Shown: positions 27,339 through 39,448, numbered from the stretch's first letter. The stretch: 64,000 nucleotides of DNA from Echiichthys vipera (GCA_963691815.1 OY829659.1:8715515-8779514); one strand, 5' to 3'. Notes: generated by a model from the sequence alone, not told the origin. Numbers and translations are program-made.

Positions 27339-27482
27339 CGTGTTGTAGCTGGCAGGTTCTTGGCCGTCTGTAATGAGTTCCCGCTCTCCCCTGGGGTTGA
27401 CCCTCCTGAAGCGCCGTCTGGACCTCCGTTGGGATCCTTCTCTCTGCAGAAAACTGTCGTCCCCCTCGCTGCCGTTATCCAC
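27339..27482 (-). CDS. rapgef6: RAPGEF6-like coding exon (Arg-rich post-CNB linker)
   Basis: This 144-bp, phase 0/0 exon encodes 48 residues beginning VDNGSEGDDSFLQRE, then the basic stretch RRSRRRFRRVNPRGER, then ELITDGQEPASYNT. It corresponds to the RAPGEF6 segment with LQRE, RQSRRRFRKIN and GERQTITDD. The next family segment (LPADLTKMHLTE...) was searched for leftwards and not seen. The acceptor is TGTATTGCAG and the donor is ACACG/GTAAGA. The reading frame is also open upstream of the acceptor for 135 codons to an ATG, which suggests a possible alternative first exon (separate entry). Confidence 0.92.
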
Positions 27483-27887
27483 CTGCAATACACAGTCGAC
27501 ACCCTCCTCAGAATAGAAGCTTCTACGGCATTCGCACCCACAACCTTCAGGTGTGTGAGGACAGCTGGAGGACCGAACCTCACTGTTTGATACGGTAGAG
27601 CACGGCTCAGAGCTGCTCCGTTTTAGTTGGTCAGACTTTTGGATCTTAGGAACCGAGTTCACATTGTGATCTGATTTCTCATTCTTATAATCCAAGTTTG
27701 GGGTCTTAAGTTCTGTTTGGTTCTGATAGTCAGAGTTGTGATCCTTGAGTGTGTTCTCTTCCTTTCTCTGAGGCTCTGCTTCCTGCCCCGGAGCTTCTGA
27801 GATCTGGCCCAGCTCTTCTGCTGGCTCCTGGTTGAACATCCAGTTCTTCCAGAGCGCAGAGAGCCTGTGCCAGCGGAGCGCACTCAT
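27483..27887 (-). CDS. Candidate alternative first exon of the RAPGEF6-like gene
   Basis: A 135-codon frame starting MSALRWHRLSALWKNW runs without a stop straight into the 48-codon exon at 27482, in the same phase. The predicted peptide is strongly hydrophilic, with SD, NS, SSSEP and NSEVRSSS stretches and a Cys cluster (CGCECRR), so it looks disordered apart from the first 20 residues. The ATG context (CCGG-ATG-A) is not strong. If transcription began just upstream, the product would lack the first four exons and thus most of the CNB domain. I do not recognise the peptide. Other frames are also fairly open here, so chance openness of a GC-richer stretch remains possible. Confidence 0.4.
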
Positions 27888-27899
27888 CCGGACTCAAGG

Positions 27900-28440
27900 A
27901 CGGTATCAGAACAACACATAAAAGCAGGAAATACCACGGGAGGGGAGAAACAAAAACAACAGGGAAACACTTCTCGACCAAAGATGAATAGAAGTGTTAC
28001 GTCCAATTTTTTTTTTAAAAGGTCCAAAATCCTGAGGGATCCTGCAATATCACATCCTCTTGAGCAAGCATCCACAACTAAATAAAGAAAAGAACCAAAC
28101 TAAATGAACAAAAAGAAGGGTTGTCTCTTTTTCTGTCTTTGGCGAGAGTTGTCCTCTTCTTAGCCGGAGAGTTCAAGACAGAGTTCAGCTGCTCAACACG
28201 TTGCATACTGACAGACTCACTCACATGCTCTCTCTCTCTCTCGCTGTCTGAGACACGCGCACAGAGCATACACTGAGCCCACAGTTTCCTCCAGGAAACC
28301 GTAAATACACAAATATCCTCGCCAGGCAGAAAAAAACAGCACAGCACACAGATTCCGGCCATACAAATCATTCCCCCTAGGCTTTTTGTCCCGGTCTCTT
28401 GTTGCCGGAGGAATTTGCTTTCTTTCTCCATTGCATAATG
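27900..28440 (-). promoter_or_regulatory. Possible promoter/5'UTR upstream of the alternative start
   Basis: This stretch lies directly 5' (on the minus strand) of the ATG at 27887. It contains GA-repeat 5'UTR-like sequence (28228-28245), scattered CpGs and an A/T-rich TTTTAAAAAAA stretch near 28008-28018. No firm core promoter element can be proven by eye. It is listed because the downstream ORF would need a transcription start here. Confidence 0.2.
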
Positions 28441-28791
28441 TTAAGTAAGTCAACAGCCTTATTATGTCGGTAACTCCGCTATTGTTAAAAAATTCGAAAT
28501 ATGTTACTCAACCTTGAGAGGAAAGGCTCTCCTTCAGTGTTGCAAGCCACTTGGTTTTATCTTTTTTATCTTCCTTCAACCAGTCTTTTATTTACTTCTG
28601 TTTTGGTATTTTTTCTTTTATGATAAATGGTTTGAATATTAATTTCATGCTAGACAGAGCAGAAATACAACTAGATATTCCAACTCTAACCCTTCCAGTT
28701 ATTCTGACAAAACATTGCTGTTAAACGATTACTGCAATGATTTAGCATTACACTTTTATAACACTGTCAGAGCCAGGAATGCCACCTTTTT

Positions 28792-28926
28792 CATTCTGCA
28801 CATTCCTCTTCCTTGTTGAAGCCCTGCGCCTACATTATCCATAATGCAACCCAACTACCAACAGTTTGGTTGGAGATTCCAGTGTGTAATGCTAGTAGCG
28901 TTAAATGTAGCCACAACCCTCTTTCC
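28792..28926. repeat. Local direct duplication, copy 1
   Basis: It starts CATTCTGCACATTCCTCTTCC and includes GCCCTGCGCCTACATTATCC and GTAATGCTAGTAGCGTTAAA. The sequence recurs at 29003-29155 with a few substitutions. The two copies are separated by a 68-bp repeat also found at 23980. Confidence 0.9.
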
Positions 28927-28929
28927 ATG

Positions 28930-28997
28930 CTTGTCCAGTAACAGACAGATAGTAACCCAGTGAGGCATCTGATGTCTTAATGAAGTGACTCTCAGTG
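28930..28997. repeat. 68-bp dispersed repeat, copy 2
   Basis: This near-identical copy of 23980-24047 lies exactly between the two halves of the 28.8/29.0 kb duplication. It is not recognised as a named family. Confidence 0.9.
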
Positions 28998-29002
28998 ACT
29001 CT

Positions 29003-29155
29003 CATTCTGCACATTCCTCTTCCTTGCGCAGGGCTTCTTCCTTGTTGAAGCCCTGCGCCTACATTATCCATAATGCAACCCAACTACTAACAGTTTGGTC
29101 GGAGGTTCAGGTGTGTAATGCTAGTAGCGTTAAATGTAGCCACAAGCCTCTTTCA
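29003..29155. repeat. Local direct duplication, copy 2 (with 18-bp extra)
   Basis: It matches 28792-28926, but an extra 18 bp (about 29026-29043) creates a perfect 12-bp inverted repeat: GCGCAGGGCTTC at 29026-29037 and GAAGCCCTGCGC at 29047-29058, with a 9-nt loop. Confidence 0.9.
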
Positions 29156-31030
29156 CTTTTGTCTTACTTCTATCTATCTATCCATCTGTTACCATTATAT
29201 TGGGGTCCACATGTAAAATCAAGTAAATCATGCACTACGTTACCCATGTGTCAGCCTAATTTTCCTCTTCTCACTTCCCAACCATGTCGTGCTTTAGGGT
29301 TTGTGGTCAGATGTTATTGCTTAGTCGTTCATTGTTGTTTGTCCAGAAGTTTGATTGGATAATTCGGCACCTTCTAACAAGTGTGCTCTACGTATGTTTC
29401 TTTTTGCCTGCTCAGAATATCACTGCCTGTTGTTCAGCCTTCCATTTTGTCAAGCTTTTTCTGTCAGAAAGAAGAAAGTAAGAGGGGACCGATCATATTG
29501 TGTTTTTGAGCTACATGTTCTTCACACTCCTCTTTCTGTCTCTCACTTTGACTCATCTCCACTTTCTTACTCATTATCTTCATCATTCCCCTTCCCTGGC
29601 TGGTTTTAAGCCTCTCTTACATCTCATGACTCTTACTCTTCATCTGCATTTTCCCACCAGTTTACACTATAATCTATAGTCGCTGACAACTAAAATGCAT
29701 CAATTAGCACACCATGTGTCCATGCATAAATTAGATACGTAATACATGTGATTATAAATAATTAGTATAATAAATAATCTGACTGAATGTATTTTACAAA
29801 ATTGCTATTCACTTTTAGTTCACAGAACCAATGCAGAATACAAATTATAATACATAATTGGCTACATTTCAGTTATAAAATGGATATTTTGGTATGACAT
29901 CCTTCTACTTGCCCCATTGAGCTTACAATGTGATAATGTTCTTACTATTAAAGTTTACATGAGTATATGAATGCCAGAGACAGTGAATTACATTTGACCA
30001 TTGTTCAGTTTTTCTCAAAGACCTCGAGTCAGTCATGAGTATTCACATTAGCCTTACAGACATATGATTGTCCTTTAAAAGTTATGGGGCTATGCAACTA
30101 CTGTGTTCATGTTCTTGCTTTGAGACGAGGGTAAACCAAAACAAGCTGAAGAACAGCCAGAGGACTGACATTTGTACTGTGCGCCTTTCTTTATTCCTAC
30201 ATGTGACGCATACAATAACATCAGTGTAACCTAAAAAATACAAAGAGACTAGGGTAATATCTCTGTAAGGCATACATCACATAGCGCTTTGATTGAAGAC
30301 AGCGAATGAAAGCAGCTTTAAATTAAAACACGAGAGAGAAGATGGACTCAATCATTTTCTGTCCCTGATGAAAGGGGACTCAATAGCTGCTATGGGTTGG
30401 AATAGACAGAGGAACAACCCTATGTCAGCGAGTTCTGCTGTAATATACAGAATAACTGCAGCATTGTGGGTAGTTTAGCTGTAATGGACTCGGAAACAGC
30501 TGCAAGATGAGTAGTTCAGAGATTAAATGCCAAACAACAGTAGTAAAATGGGAAAGTATTGGTATCGATGTCCCTTTTTATGGCAACAAAAAAAAAATGT
30601 CATCTTGCCTCGTTTTAACAAGCCTCACGAGACAAGCAGCCTGAAGGAAAATGTACTCCAAATTCTGGGAGGGGAGTTTAGAAATGTAGCACACTCTCAC
30701 CTCGATCCTGTGACCATATAAACATCTGTTGGTCTCACAGTGTATGTGCCTCTCTAACTGCATGACTGAATACAACCCCCATCTGTCCCGTGACCAGTTC
30801 CGTCAGCCGTTGAGAAGTCTTGCCTTTCTGTTTGTGATTGACTCTCCCAGCCTTAATGTGATCATATTTCCTGTTTCCTCTGTCCCTTGAAATTTATGTG
30901 ACGATCTTCCCATCCACTCATCAGTCAGTTAACATTCCTCTCTGTCTATCTGAGGGCTTGCCTGCCACCGTGGATCACCCCCTACTTTTTGCTCTATTCA
31001 TTCATTTCTTACTCCCCTCTTCCCACTTTC

Positions 31031-31282
<252 letters not shown>

Positions 31283-32519
31283 AACAACCCCGCCCTACCA
31301 GTCTGAATGTCACCCCTGTCCATCCTGTGACCAGAGTCACAAATTACACTCCCTCTACTATTCCCATGGCCCTAATTAGCTGATTGGCTGCAACGCAGTG
31401 TGACTAGACCACAGTCCTCTGCTCTTGTGTGTTTATCTTGAAGTGTGTGTATGTGTGTCCAGTTCATCCATTTTTATGTCTGAAGGCATCATTGATGATA
31501 AGCGCTCACTGCAAAGATGCTTGCCAGAAATCATCCGTCACTCAACCAGCGCTGTGGTGTGTTCTTTTGGATTTGGGAAAAGAATGTACCACTTATTTCT
31601 TCGTCTGTTCAGCTTTTACCAATCAAGCTGACTACCCAGCCAGGAGCCGCTACTGCCTGAATCCAAACACACATCGACTGTTGTGCGTCAGAAGGATTTT
31701 CCCAAGAAAGGCTCAACTGAAGGCAAATGCAAAAGCTTTCTTTCACTGGGTATAGGTTGAATGGCAACTACATTAAAGTATACACCTGGCAAAAGTAGGA
31801 TTTTATTTTATGTCCATGTTGCAGTTTAATACTCAATGATATGCTTGCAACAACCATTCACATAGACACAAGCATCACTTTATGAATGAATATACGTAGT
31901 GAAATCACTGGGAGGAACATAACCATGTAACTCTTGACCTGAGATTGTCTTGACTTGACAATAGAAGTCCAACCTGCTATTAAAGCTAGAATCTGTTGAT
32001 AAAGTTGTGGGCGTCAAAAAGCGCTGAAGACGCAGCTACGTTTTAGTCATAGACTTTCGCCAAGCATTGGACGATAAGCAATAATTCAATCTGAATGCAA
32101 ACAGTCAAATCCAAAACATGAGAAAAAGTAAAAATGGGTTTTACAAGTCCAGTCTCTGTAACACAGTTTAAACACTCAAAGATGCTTTATTTCGCTGGCC
32201 TCTTTAAAAAGCTGTAATGTGTTCACAGGGCTTTCTGTCCATATTCTAAGCTAATTGGGCATCTTTACAAAGATAAAACAACTGTTATCTTGTAGCATTG
32301 TACAACATCTCCCATTAGTTCCATTAGAACGATGTGTTGTCAACACCTCAAAGGGGAAAACTGGCCCAGCAGTGTAATTATCAAAGGGTGTTAAAGACTG
32401 GTTTTGCCTTTGAAAACTGTAATCTCTCTTTTTGCACAGCTCTGTATACAGCACAAACCCGTCTCAATATAGATGAGGAAGTGGTTTCAATTTCAAAAGC
32501 TTACAGTCTGTATTACAAC

Positions 32520-32826
32520 CATTATTATCATTGCACATCTGTTTGTCATTGCACATCTGTTTACCCTCCACAGCCAACACTACTCATCATATTCTGTGCA
32601 TCTCCATCTGTCCATTTTCACATTGCACATATTCTTTATATGGTGAATATTTTCACACAACACATTCAAAATCTATTCTCTGTTTTTTTAATCACTGGAC
32701 ATTTTAAAAAAATGTATATAATCTATATTATACATGTTTCTATTATGCACCGCGACACCAAGGCAATTTCCTTGTGTGTGAAAACTTACTTGTCAATAAA
32801 ACCGTTTCGGACTCTGACTCTGTGGA
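32520..32826 (+). mobile_element. Retroposon 3'-end fragment with (TCTGAC)n tail
   Basis: The block has a TTGCACATCTGTTT direct repeat (around 32533-32562) and several TTGCACAT-like words. It ends with AATTTCCTTGTGTGTGAAAA, then CAATAAAACCGTTTCGGACT and a short CTGACTCTG tail. Such TTTCCTTGTG...CAATAAA plus a TCTGA microsatellite ends are typical of fish LINE/SINE 3' termini. Family not assigned. Confidence 0.5.
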
Positions 32827-33789
32827 AAAGAGCGTATACTCCAAATGCCAAGACCCACCCTCTCTGCTGCAACATAGACCATTAAAGATGGATAAGACAA
32901 GGATATGCTTGGATATTAAAAACAATAACAGCCTCCACATAATCTCATTTCCTGGTTCTCAGACAAAAATGCAAATACTTGAAAACAGACATGCCCATAT
33001 GTGAAGACATAAAAAAACACCTCATATTCTCCCTAAGACTATGATCAGCTGATCCACTTTATCCCTTTAGCACTCACTCCTCTCCTCCTTCACCAACATC
33101 TCTCTCTCTCTACTCTTCCTGGATAGCAGACACACTGGATACAAACTCAGACAAGATGAATTCAAATATATTTCCTCAGCTGCAAACTCTTTATTTTATT
33201 CAAATTGTCTGTCCTTTATCCCCCAGGCAACTGAGTCAACTGAGCGTGTTGGCTCTATTCCTGCTATACCTAACTTCACATTCGCTCAATACCGCACAAC
33301 CATACCTGGAAGATCTTCAGTACTCCCACCACTCCCTTTTACTGTCGCAATAGCCTCTGAATGGCCCCATAGGAGTAGTTTCGGATTAAGTGCCTTGATG
33401 AAAGGGCACCTCACTGTTATAACCCTTTTTCATTGCTGGAACTTTCTAGGAAATTTATGTTCTGATGTCCCTGGAACAACTGGGAGGAGTTTGCAGCCCT
33501 GGTGCTGATTTTTCAAACATAAATCTGCAACAACTTCTTAGAACATATTTATTGTAATGTTTATTGATGCTTAAGAAAAGATAGCTTTGCTTCCAACAAG
33601 CTCCCTTTTACTTTTGCATTTCTCCCTTCCAACATCTGCTGCTATTTTTACAATTACTCATATATGTATACTATCATTAGTTTTTTTTTTTAAATTTTTT
33701 AAAATTTCAGCCATAAAAACACTAACACTAGTAATATAACGTATCTCATTGTATCACAGCTGTTATTACCACTAATCATCATTGATTGA

Positions 33790-34359
33790 TCATTACTCAG
33801 TCATGACCGAAAGAACGAGGTCGCGGGTACAAGCGGGCGAAATAGGTTTTCTCAGAAGGGTGGCTGGAGTCTCCCTTAGAGATTGGGTGAGAAGTTCAGC
33901 CATCCGTGAGGAACTCGGAGTAGAGCCGCTTCTCCTTTGCGTTGAAAGGAGCCAGTTGAGGTGGTTTGGGCATCTAGTAAGGATGACCCCTGGGCACCAC
34001 CACAGGGAGGTGATCTAGGCACGTCCAGCTGGGAGGAGGCCTCGGGGAAGACCCAGGACTAGGTGGAGAGATTATATCTCTGAACTTGCCTGGGAACGCC
34101 TCGGGATCCCCCAGTTAAAGCTGGTTAATGTGACCCGGGAAAGGGAAGTTTGGGGTCCTCTACTATTCTACTATATTTACTGCCATAGAATATAAGTCAT
34201 ATTACATTACTATAGATATTATTATAGTTACTGATAATTGTTGGGTCTACGTACATCATCAATAAGTCATAGAGTGTGGTCTTTACCTACCCCATATGTA
34301 AAGTGTTTGAGATAACCTTTGTTATGATTTGGCACTGTAAATAAAATTGATTTGAATTA
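33790..34359 (+). mobile_element. 3' remnant of a non-LTR retrotransposon (LINE)
   Basis: Translation of the + strand gives RRVAGVSLRDWVRSS, REELGVEPLLL, ERSQLRWFGHLVRM and, after an in-frame stop at about 34016, RRPRGRPRTRW and LAWERLGIP. This block is very common at the C-terminus of fish LINE ORF2 proteins, downstream of the reverse transcriptase. The 3' end near 34300-34358 has the form GTAAAGTGTTTGAGATAACC, TGATTTGGCACTGTAAATAA and a short TTGATTTGAAT tail. The copy is 5'-truncated, as is usual for LINEs, and carries a stop, so it is dead. I cannot decide between RTE/Rex3-like and CR1/Rex1-like families by eye. Confidence 0.8.
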
Positions 34360-36428
34360 CACTTTTAGGACATCACAGTGAAGCAACAGCATGAAAACAT
34401 GATGAATCTGTATTACAATTGTTACGTTGTCACTGCTCTGTTACTAATCTAATCTTTTTGACTGTACCGGGTCTTTATATGTGGTAGTTATGCAAGGAGC
34501 AAAAGGGACTTCCTGAGTTTAGTTGCTGTAGCTCGTCATTTCTTCGAGCTGTTGATCAAAATGTGCCATTGTTGATGAGGGGAGAGTGTTACTCATTTAC
34601 TTCCCCTTCTCCAACACTCTCTTTTAACTGTAGGCTACAAGAGCCCCATTACTTTACTGCAAATTCATCCACAATTCCAACTTCTTTCTTTCTTTTTCTC
34701 TATACCGTCAGTAACCCAAACAAAGAGCACACACACAAGCAAACAAACATTGATTTATGGTCTATTTCTATATAATGTCTGAATGAGCATCATTTAGAAT
34801 GAGTAACAGTATGTGTAAGTAGCATTGCTTTCTTCGATAATGTTCAGGCACTTAAAAATGACAAATCGACAACACATAACCCACCGTTAAACCGCGAAAT
34901 ACGTTTTGACTCGATACGTTTACATTATTAAACAGTGTCAACTAAAACTGAATGCTGCAGATGAATAACACAATCAGCGGTTCAAAAAGTTTCTGAAAGA
35001 GATCTTCCATTGTTCTTCTTTTCAGCTGCAGAGGAAATGATTTCCTATAATACAGGGGAAATTTCCCCGTGAACTGCTCGAAGCTCTAAATCTAAATTGT
35101 TTCAGAGTGAAACTGGTTAAATCATTACTGTGTAAGTGAGAAAGAAGGGTTACACTGATATTAATTTTAATAAAAAGCCTGCACATTATTGCCTCAGTTT
35201 AAAGTGAAAGTGACAGTCTGTCTACGGATGATAAGGTTTCATCATTGTGCCCCTGGGTACAGTAATGACAGTTATAGCAACAGAAGTCTCACAGTTCTTG
35301 AAAAAGAAATCTGCATAAAAACTTGCAGGGGACTTGCTGTAACGTCTGAGAGTCCTTGGGTCTCACTGTTAAAGGTCAAAGATAATGAACAGGTAACGAT
35401 CAAGAAGCCACGAAGTCAAGTCTGTTCAGGGTTTTATATTCCCTTCTCAGTAACAGTGGAGCTGATGCTGCCTGCTGCTTTTCGTGTAAAACTTTACTAA
35501 TTATCTTGTCTTATCCCGTCTGATCCCATCAGTCCCTCAGACACAGAGACTCAGGAGAGGGAAGACAGGAGAACAGGGGGGACATTTAGGGAGGAGACAG
35601 AGACTTTGAAAGCACTGCGACCTTGTGGAGGCAGACAGAAACACATTGCATTTGTGTTTGCAAATAGCATTATAAACTGCAGCTGAATGACTACTTTCGG
35701 ATATTCTCTCAGTTGAAGGAAAAGTTTAACCAGTGAACAGATGTTTTTGCTCGAGGGCTATACACTGGTTGAAAACTACACTGGGAAGTGATGGACATGA
35801 CCTGATGCTACTATGACTAAAAAGAAACAGCAAACACTCTTTTTAAGCACCCTGTCACAAAGCTACTACTAGATTAAGGGACGGATGAGAGTTATACACC
35901 TGCAGGATAAGCTGAGAACTGCTTTTCTGAGGGGAAACTTGCTAGCCTTGCAACATCATGGCTACAAACAACCTTTTATGCAACACTCTCTATTGGAGCT
36001 GCTATCTTAGTTTTTTGCTAACATTTTTGTCGTTATTTGATGGGTAATTTTAGGTATGAAACATAAAACATAATTTCCATTTAAGGAATATGAAAGATAA
36101 TAATACAAGATTGCCTGGGATTGACCATTGCTATATTATACATCATTTTTTTCCAATGGCAAATATTTTGGCAACACATTCTGCCAATGAAGCTCATTTG
36201 AAGTTCAATTTGTAGACATTCAGAGAGAGTGGGGAGGGCACACAGGGGAAGAAGAAAAAGAGGGGAAGAGGAAGGGAGATGAAAAAAGGAGAAAAAGGGT
36301 GATACAGACATCCAATAAAGATGGAAAAAACAGGAATAATATTAAAGAGATGGGAGAACTGGGAGGATAAAAAGGGAGGTGCTTTGTAGGGAGACAGACA
36401 GAGGGAGAGAGGCAGCGTCTCTACTCAC

Positions 36429-36498
36429 CACAATCATTTCTGATGGCTCCAAAGTGATACATTCACAGCCTCGTCTGCCCCCCAGCTGCTTGCCAAAA
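36429..36498 (-). CDS. rapgef6: RAPGEF6-like coding exon (phosphate-binding-cassette position)
   Basis: This 70-bp exon reads (Cys)-FGKQLGGRRGCECITLEPSE-MIV. It falls where a true cAMP-binding domain has the cassette FGE...R-A. Here the Glu of FGE is Lys and the usual Arg-Ala pair is replaced by RGCEC. This agrees with the known loss of canonical cAMP-contact residues in PDZ-GEF CNB domains, so cAMP binding is not expected from sequence. LEPSEMIVV is a family signature. FGKQ-GG-RGC is the RAPGEF6 form. The acceptor is CTCTACAG and the donor is GTG/GTGAGT. Phase 0 leads into the 27482 exon. It is separated from its neighbours by introns of 11,525 and 8,946 bp. Confidence 0.92.
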
Positions 36499-36709
36499 CT
36501 GTAGAGAGCACACAAATAAATCAATGTTAAAACAGGAACAAACCAAACACAAAGATAAAACAATTCTGACACACTGACTGTGGCAACAGCAGCAGTCAAT
36601 CAAATTTGCCCCCCTACAAATAATCACCAGCTTTATACGCCATCCAATGCAAGTAAATGTAAAATTGAGATGTCTTAGTATCAAAGATGAAACCCGTTCT
36701 AGTAGATAC

Positions 36710-37356
36710 TAGGCATGGGCGTGAGTGATCAGTTCCCTCGAGTAGTGCTCCTTTCTAACTCGATTGTGTGCGCCGGTGCAGCCCCTCTTGCGTCTGCACT
36801 TGACCCGAGACACACGATTTTTTGGAACCGGCTCTTCGCCTCACCATCTGAGAGGAGTTGTGAGACCTACATAACAGGGTTACTGGGCAAGGCCCAGACG
36901 ATATAGAGGGGGAAAGCAGTGACGCTCGAGGTCGCAACGTCGCAAGCACAGAAGCACTGGACACCCTCTTCGGGGAGGACTAGTTCAAAAATATGGATGT
37001 CAACAAGCTAGAGGCTTGTTTCAGTGAGCCATGTATTCATCCTCGTAACAACCCACTGAAGTGGTGGAGGTCCCAAAAAAATAAGTCGTTTTGGCAAAGC
37101 AGCTGACACCTGCAATCTCAGTGCCAGCGGAACGCCTGTTCTCCACAACAGGACTGATCATTAACAGAATGTGAAAGCAAAATTTACGTTTTTGTAAGGA
37201 AACAATGTTTTGAAGTTGTGGCTGTGGAAAAATAAATCCTTAAAGGGTAACTGTGACTTTTTTGATTGAGAATAAGCATTAGCACGAGCTCGATTGGTCC
37301 TCGAGGAATTGATGCGATCCCTCGATCTTGCAATTAACTACTCATGCCCATTCCTG
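36710..37356 (+). mobile_element. Degraded hAT-superfamily DNA transposon
   Basis: The left end TAGGCATGGGCGTGAGT and the right end (ACTCATGCCCATTCCTG) are imperfect inverted repeats, 14 of 17 matching. They are flanked by 8-bp sequences GTAGATAC (36702-36709) and GTAGATCC (37357-37364), a target-site duplication with one mismatch. Eight-base duplications are diagnostic of hAT. Inside, 36785-36870 reads SALDPRHTIFWN, a hAT transposase motif. Positions 37049-37171 translate to NPLKWWR, then SVPAERLFST-like residues (CQRNACSPQQD in the shifted frame), which is the decayed dimerisation (hATC) domain. At 647 bp it is internally deleted, and frameshifts make it inactive. Confidence 0.8.
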
Positions 37357-39448
37357 GTAGATCCTGTATATTTTTTCACTATATGAAAGAAGGCTCTTCA
37401 TTCAGGTATCAACATTTGGTAAAGAGGCTATGACTTTAAGGTGTGGCCACTTGTTCTGCTAAATAAATTTGAGTGAAAACTCAGTTCACTTCCAGCCGAT
37501 GAGTGTGAATCAACAGCAATAAGTTCTAAACATTAAACGAGCATATAAACAATTAAAACACATACTTTCTCATAATAAAGGGGCTGTAATCTTCAATCTA
37601 CCTCTTCGATAGAACATATTTGTATGGTACACAGAGATTATTCTCACAGACATCATGCAGGCTAAGTAATACTGAAGCTTTTAATTTTGTCAAACTGAAA
37701 GCTTAGCTAACGTTAACATGTTGTTTGAACATTTTGCTTCAACATGTTGGGAACATTTATGTAAGTTCCAACATTCTTCTGTTAGCAGCTGACTGGTGTT
37801 GGCATTCATCATTCAAATCGATACGGACAACTGACCACAGCCATTTCAGCTTGCATTCTTAAGTGAATTCACAAGCTTCATTACAACACTGTGTTAGCAG
37901 TTAATAGTTTTTAGCACAATGTGAGTCTGTGTCTGCAGGCCTCACAGGTTGAGCCCCAGTCTGCTGTTGGTCTGATAAGCAGAAGAACAGCTGATGTTGT
38001 GGTAGGACCATGTGGGTCAGACTGTTATATACTCACATGATGTCATAGTCAACTTCTGAGAATTTGATAAAAGAAAAAACATTGTTACAAATTTCTCCTT
38101 ACAGCCACAGTCTGAGGGATACATATGTAAGGCTTTTTGGGTTCATTTCTAAACTAATTTCAGAAAGATGTTCTTTCTTGTGACTATCTTGTTAAGTCAC
38201 TTTAAAATCATAATGTTTTAAAACCTCCAAGGCCATTCACAACTTGTGTGAAAAACACAACAGAAAGGGATTTTTTATGAGTTAATCTGTTAATCAACAT
38301 GATATTAACACATTTGTTGAAAGAGAAAAATGCATGTTAGAATTTCAAAAAGCCAGGGGGACCAAAAGCCAAATATTCAGTTTATTATCATACATGATAA
38401 AAAAAAACCCTGCAAATTCTGATATTTGAGAAGCTGGAACATGGGATGTGTTTGACATTCTTGCTTAAAAAATTACACTAATAATTAATCAACAATCAGT
38501 ATAATTGCCTATTAATTGTCAGATGATTGACTATCCAATAATGGACTAACTGCTTCAGCTCTGGAGCCAACAATGCTCACCATAATATCTGTGCACAGTG
38601 CACAAAGTAATGCAACAGGCAAAGTGAAGCCCATACACTCCTCAGCTGCCAGTATACTCCATAATTAAAAACAATCAGGTGTTTTAAAGTGTGTTAGAGT
38701 TTTGAGAAATTTCTTTCCACATCTGTGAAAACGGTCTCCCACCGTGCGTGTCTGTACTTAGGCATACGGTAATTATGCATGTCTCTGTGTTTCCCATGTA
38801 CTGTCTAAGTGTGTGAGCGATACCCCATCTGAGCAGCTCAATCACTGTGTGCGGTGATCCCTGAGAAGAGACTGGCCTGTGAACATGTATCGCTCCCTTT
38901 GGCACCCTGAAAGTGGCGACTCAGCATTGTTTAAGAACTGCAGAAGCGGCTGGTTTTAATTATGGAAGCGTGCTGAGCTGGGAGAGGGCCAACTTTCACT
39001 CTCGCATTACTTTCCTGGTTTACATTCTCACACTGTCTCTCACACGGTCGCTCCCCTCTTACTTCTGGTTTACAGCTTTTTGCTCTCATTTCTCTAATCC
39101 TTCCTTCATGTCTCTTCATTTTGCCCTTCAGCTCCACACCAATATTTTCACTTCTGGTTGTCTTGAGCCTTCCTTTTTTTTGCATCTGATTTCTAAATAT
39201 TCCCTCTCCTTTAAGCTTCTCGCTGTCCCCTGCTCCTCCACTGTTTTGTCTTTTTCTGTCAGCTGTTTTCCACCTCCTTCTGTACACCGTTTGCTGCCTT
39301 CCCCATTTCTTGCCCACTTCACTTCTCTCCAACACCCCCAACACGTTGGACGTTATCAATCTATCAAGTGGCCGTAATCAACGGTTATCAGGCTCATTGA
39401 TATGGGTTAGAAGGTGTCTGCTATACCTACCAGTAAGTTTTAGAAAGC

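Noticed and set aside
38913..39377. 154-codon + ORF and overlapping 142-codon minus ORF
   Set aside because: Both lie in a CT-rich stretch and mirror each other. Neither looks protein-coding.
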